Shown: positions 3,681 through 6,655 of the stretch, piece by piece
How positions within the stretch are numbered: position 1 is the first letter of the stretch
Layout of the letters: every line of letters starts with the position of its first letter
From: Planctomycetaceae bacterium
Lineage (GTDB): Bacteria; Planctomycetota; Planctomycetia; Planctomycetales; Planctomycetaceae
Assembly (NCBI GenBank): GCA_015487825.1
Contig: WFOZ01000585.1
Location: forward strand, 1-6,655
DNA length: 6,655 nt
Reading direction: 5' to 3'
The notes under the pieces: model-generated
Seen by the model: the letters and a program-made list of their open reading frames with translations, nothing else
Told to the model about the DNA's origin: nothing
Databases searched by the model: none
Translations under genes and position numbers: made by a program

Positions 3681-6655
3681 TTAAAGTGACATCAGGTACT
3701 TCAACAGTTCAATTTTCTGACGCTCGTTGAGTGTTTTCAGGAGTGATTCGGGCATAAACGAATTTTTTGAAATATTGATCTCTTCAATATCGTCCCTGGC
3801 AATGGTCACACTGTTGGTTGCGGTACGAATGGTGATTGCCGAATCGGTTTCTTTTTCGAGCAATCCGGTGATGACACGACCTTCAACTGTTAAAATAATG
3901 CGGGCCTGAAAATCGCTGCCGATCACAGCATTTGGATCAATAATGTTCTCTACAATATAATCAACTCCTTTCGAACCACTGCCGGCAAGTTTCGGTGCGA
4001 TACGTATGTTTTGCTTTCCCGGTTGATGGCAGGCTGCACATAACTTAGTAAAATGTTCTGCTCCCTTACGGGCATCGAATGCCCATAACGGTGCGGCTTT
4101 GTACGCTTTTGCCAATTTTGCCATTTCTGCTTTTCGCTCCTGTGAAGATTGACTGAGTCGCCCCCACTGTTCTTCAAGCATTTTATTCAAGGTAGCATCA
4201 TTCAGGTTTGACATCTGACGAGCGTAGTAGGCGGTCAGTCGGTTTTTCTCCAATTTGCCGGCGGCGATTGCTTCCAGAACTTTCTTCGCCGAATCGGTTC
4301 GACTGGCAAGCACTTCCAGCGATAATGCGTTTTCTGCTTCGTCCCATTTTGGTAATCGTGCAATTAATTCTGTTGCAACCTCGGAATTGTCGAATCGTAT
4401 TAACGGCGGAATGACCTGTCGCGTCAGTTGTTTTGTATCAAGCTGTTTTAGGAAAAGTGATAGATTAACAGGAGAAGGATCGCCAGCGAGAATCGAAAGA
4501 GCATGTCGTTTAAGATTGATGCTGGAAGAATCATTCTCAAGCACCTTTCGCATCCGCATAAACAGGGCAGAATCTCCAAAGGCGGCACCGAGTGCTTCCG
4601 CGGTTCTGCGAGTTGCCAAATCAGGTGAGTCATATAAATCTGCAGAAACTTTCGACCAACCATCTGGCTCGGGCAAGCCACGCATTCCGCGAATTCCCAG
4701 TTCAAACAGGCTCAGTAAACGGTACTGATCAGCACGCTCAGCATTTGCCAGGCGTAAGCAGACAGCATCGCGTCCATTTTTTGATAACTTCGCCGCGTAC
4801 CACTCGGCATAATCTTTCAGTACGGGGAGTTTCGATTCATCAGCAAGTTTCAAGGCTCGATCAATATTGCCCGGCATAAGTTCCGCGATGCCATACCACA
4901 ACAGAAGCGGCAATTCTCGATCTGTTGCATTCTCTGCCTGTAAACTCAACGCTTCCGCCAGTTTCCAGCCAAGTTCATCTGAAACCCGCGGGATTGCAGA
5001 TGCCAGGTAGCGTCGAACAAACAGCGACTGCTCACGTTTCACCAACGAGGTAAGTAAACTGTTAACCTGTGCCGGATTGAATGATTCAACTGCCAGTTGC
5101 ACTGTCCATGCCCGCACATATTCGCAATTGTCTTCAAATAACTTTGATGCAATTTCAACATCCAGGGCATCAGCTGCATTTAATGCCCAGACGGCTCGTA
5201 TCCTGCGTGTTGCATCTTGATGTGTCGTTGCGATTGTACGTAATTGCTCGATCGCATCGCTGGAAATTTCCTTCCCTGCGGCAACCCGTTCGCTTAACAC
5301 TAACCTTGCCATACGGACATGCCAGTCATTGGGATGAAGTTGAACTGCGACCAGTTCCGCATCGCTTGCCTTGGTGTAATCAACCACAACCGGAGAGTAG
5401 CCTGCATCGAATTTCATTCGATACATTCGTCCGTTACTGCGATCCCACTGTTCGATGTTCGGGTTATGGCAATGTCGGGGGTCGTACCAGTCACTAAAAT
5501 AGACGGCTCCATCGGGACCATATTTCAGATCAACACCAACATACTGTGGGTCCGCACAAAACAGCACATCGTACCCGGCATGACGGGTATTGTATCCCCC
5601 CGCCTGGCGAACATTGATCTGATGGTTCATTTGATGCCCGTGCAGGTTATGAGTAAAAAGATGGTTGCGATATTTTGCCGGCCAGTTATCGCCCAGGTAG
5701 ATCATCGTTCCAACGTGAGAATGTCCGCCATACACCTGACGCGAACCAGGTTTGCCCGCGCCACCTTCGCCGTGACCGTACCGGGAAGATGCGAGCATGT
5801 AATTTTTCATTGCAGGCAAATGAGGCAGTGCAGTTGACGAAATATAAGGCACATATCCTCCATTAACCTGATTCCAATAATGCCCACTCTGTATTACATG
5901 TGTTGTCGAACCTTTTCCCCAATAACTTCGGCAGTGTGTCATGAACAGTTGCCCGAATTCATCAAAATCAAGCCCCCACTGATTACTACCGCCGAGTGCA
6001 AACACCTCGAAAATATGCCGCGTGGGATGATACCGCCACACCCCCGCACTGAGGCGATGACGTTTTGCATCGGAAGTTCCTGGTTTTCCGATATTCGATT
6101 GATTGAACACTCCCTGGTTCCCGTACAACCAGCCATCCGGTCCCCAGATAAAACTGTTTAATGTTTCGTGAGTATCTGCAAACCCAAATCCATCAAGAAG
6201 CACTTGCGGTGCGGAATCGGGAATATCATCGCCATCTTTATCGGGAATAAACAATAAATTCGGAGCAGCCCCCACCCACACTCCACCGTAGCCAACTTCC
6301 ATTCCACTGACCAGGTTTAATCCTTCAATGAATACCTTGCGTGTTTCAAAATTTCCATCCCCATTTTCATCCGAAAAAATCAGAATGCGATCCAGCCCTT
6401 TTCCTTCCGGGCGTTTTTGCGGATATGAATTTCCCTCAACAACCCACAGCCGCCCTTTGGCATCAAAAGTAAACGCCATCGGCTGGTGCAACTGAGGCTC
6501 GGCTGCAATCACATCTACCGAAAACCCATCCGGGACAAACATTTTTTCGATTGTTTTTGTGCCACGCCTTGCTTTGTCGGAATCAACAATATTTGGGAGC
6601 AGATGTTGCAGGAGAGGATTTTTTATCGAGCGAATTGCAGCACTCGAATCAGCAA
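3681..6655 (-). CDS. PVC-type membrane-bound dehydrogenase-like protein with C-terminal CxxCH heme domain (5' end outside window)
   Basis: At least 990 residues are present. The first in-window Met (6542) is probably internal: the same frame continues without a stop through 37 further codons to the window edge, ending in GTKTIEK before MFVPDGFSV. Numbering from that Met, residues 1-380 form a sorbosone/glucose-dehydrogenase-like beta-propeller typical of PVC bacteria: AFTFDAKGRLWVVEG, a possible calcium loop DENGDGNFE (58-66), DKDGDD (101-106), GGSNQWGLDFDEFG, GGHSHVGTMIYLGDN and DWYDPRHCHN (351-360). Residues about 395-800 are helical and HEAT-like (for example RRIRAVWALNAADALD). The C-terminus is a cytochrome c-like domain with the heme motif CAACH (835-839), a candidate axial Met930 in SFMPESLL and a helical end. 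These domains match the families I know as TIGR02604 and TIGR02603. The protein is probably exported, since c-type heme is attached outside the cytoplasm, and presumably oxidises a sugar or alcohol and passes electrons to heme. The substrate is unknown and the signal sequence is not visible here. Confidence 0.9.
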   Translation of the reverse strand, partial: ADSSAAIRSIKNPLLQHLLPNIVDSDKARRGTKTIEKMFVPDGFSVDVIAAEPQLHQPMAFTFDAKGRLWVVEGNSYPQKRPEGKGLDRILIFSDENGDGNFETRKVFIEGLNLVSGMEVGYGGVWVGAAPNLLFIPDKDGDDIPDSAPQVLLDGFGFADTHETLNSFIWGPDGWLYGNQGVFNQSNIGKPGTSDAKRHRLSAGVWRYHPTRHIFEVFALGGSNQWGLDFDEFGQLFMTHCRSYWGKGSTTHVIQSGHYWNQVNGGYVPYISSTALPHLPAMKNYMLASSRYGHGEGGAGKPGSRQVYGGHSHVGTMIYLGDNWPAKYRNHLFTHNLHGHQMNHQINVRQAGGYNTRHAGYDVLFCADPQYVGVDLKYGPDGAVYFSDWYDPRHCHNPNIEQWDRSNGRMYRMKFDAGYSPVVVDYTKASDAELVAVQLHPNDWHVRMARLVLSERVAAGKEISSDAIEQLRTIATTHQDATRRIRAVWALNAADALDVEIASKLFEDNCEYVRAWTVQLAVESFNPAQVNSLLTSLVKREQSLFVRRYLASAIPRVSDELGWKLAEALSLQAENATDRELPLLLWYGIAELMPGNIDRALKLADESKLPVLKDYAEWYAAKLSKNGRDAVCLRLANAERADQYRLLSLFELGIRGMRGLPEPDGWSKVSADLYDSPDLATRRTAEALGAAFGDSALFMRMRKVLENDSSSINLKRHALSILAGDPSPVNLSLFLKQLDTKQLTRQVIPPLIRFDNSEVATELIARLPKWDEAENALSLEVLASRTDSAKKVLEAIAAGKLEKNRLTAYYARQMSNLNDATLNKMLEEQWGRLSQSSQERKAEMAKLAKAYKAAPLWAFDARKGAEHFTKLCAACHQPGKQNIRIAPKLAGSGSKGVDYIVENIIDPNAVIGSDFQARIILTVEGRVITGLLEKETDSAITIRTATNSVTIARDDIEEINISKNSFMPESLLKTLNERQKIELLKYLMSL

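Noticed and set aside
4255..4728. 157-codon forward reading frame
   Set aside because: It is antisense to the helical region of the heme-protein gene. Its serine- and arginine-rich composition is typical of a reverse shadow of a coding sequence.
5319..5837. 172-codon forward reading frame opposite the heme-protein gene
   Set aside because: It lies entirely antisense to a well-supported coding region, and its product has no domain-like pattern.

Overview
The window looks like chromosomal DNA from a planctomycete, or a close PVC-superphylum relative. The strongest reason is the reverse-strand gene filling the right half. It combines a PVC-type 'membrane-bound dehydrogenase' beta-propeller, a HEAT-like helical region and a C-terminal CxxCH heme domain, an architecture characteristic of Planctomycetes and Verrucomicrobia. 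The exported PQQ-type beta-propeller protein next to it carries the DWPQWRGPNRDG start common in planctomycete secreted propellers. Base composition is moderate, and I did not identify a genus.

Layout, left to right. Positions 1-401 hold no convincing gene. They contain a 185-bp element (118-302) bounded by 27-nt imperfect inverted repeats of the CCACAGAGAC type. Positions 402-1685 (+) encode a multipass membrane protein resembling GT-C fold (ArnT/GT39-like) glycosyltransferases. It converges on the PQQ-propeller gene (1789-3072, -), and the 103-bp gap between them holds a strong GC-rich hairpin (1741-1775). Positions 3073-3680 are non-coding. The rest (3681-6655, -) is the heme/propeller gene. 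Its reading frame stays open to the right edge of the window, so its true N-terminus lies outside.

The most interesting part is the 608-bp gap between the two reverse-strand genes. It contains what looks like a complete small non-autonomous transposable element (3243-3656, 414 bp). The ends are 19-nt inverted repeats matching at 17 positions, and a perfect 9-bp direct repeat (GCCAGTTGA) abuts both ends as a target-site duplication. Inside is a mirror-symmetric array of six small palindromes with three-base loops (AAA, AAC, AAC, then GTT, GTT, TTT), including a perfect 29-nt inverted repeat. Removing the insert leaves a gap of only about 185 bp between the two reverse-strand genes.

Functionally, the two reverse-strand genes probably encode secreted proteins. 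The larger is a c-type-cytochrome-linked putative dehydrogenase and the smaller a PQQ-like propeller. They may be related in function, but no substrate can be read from the sequence. The glycosyltransferase-like gene faces the other way and appears unrelated. I saw no rRNA, tRNA, CRISPR array or transposase gene.
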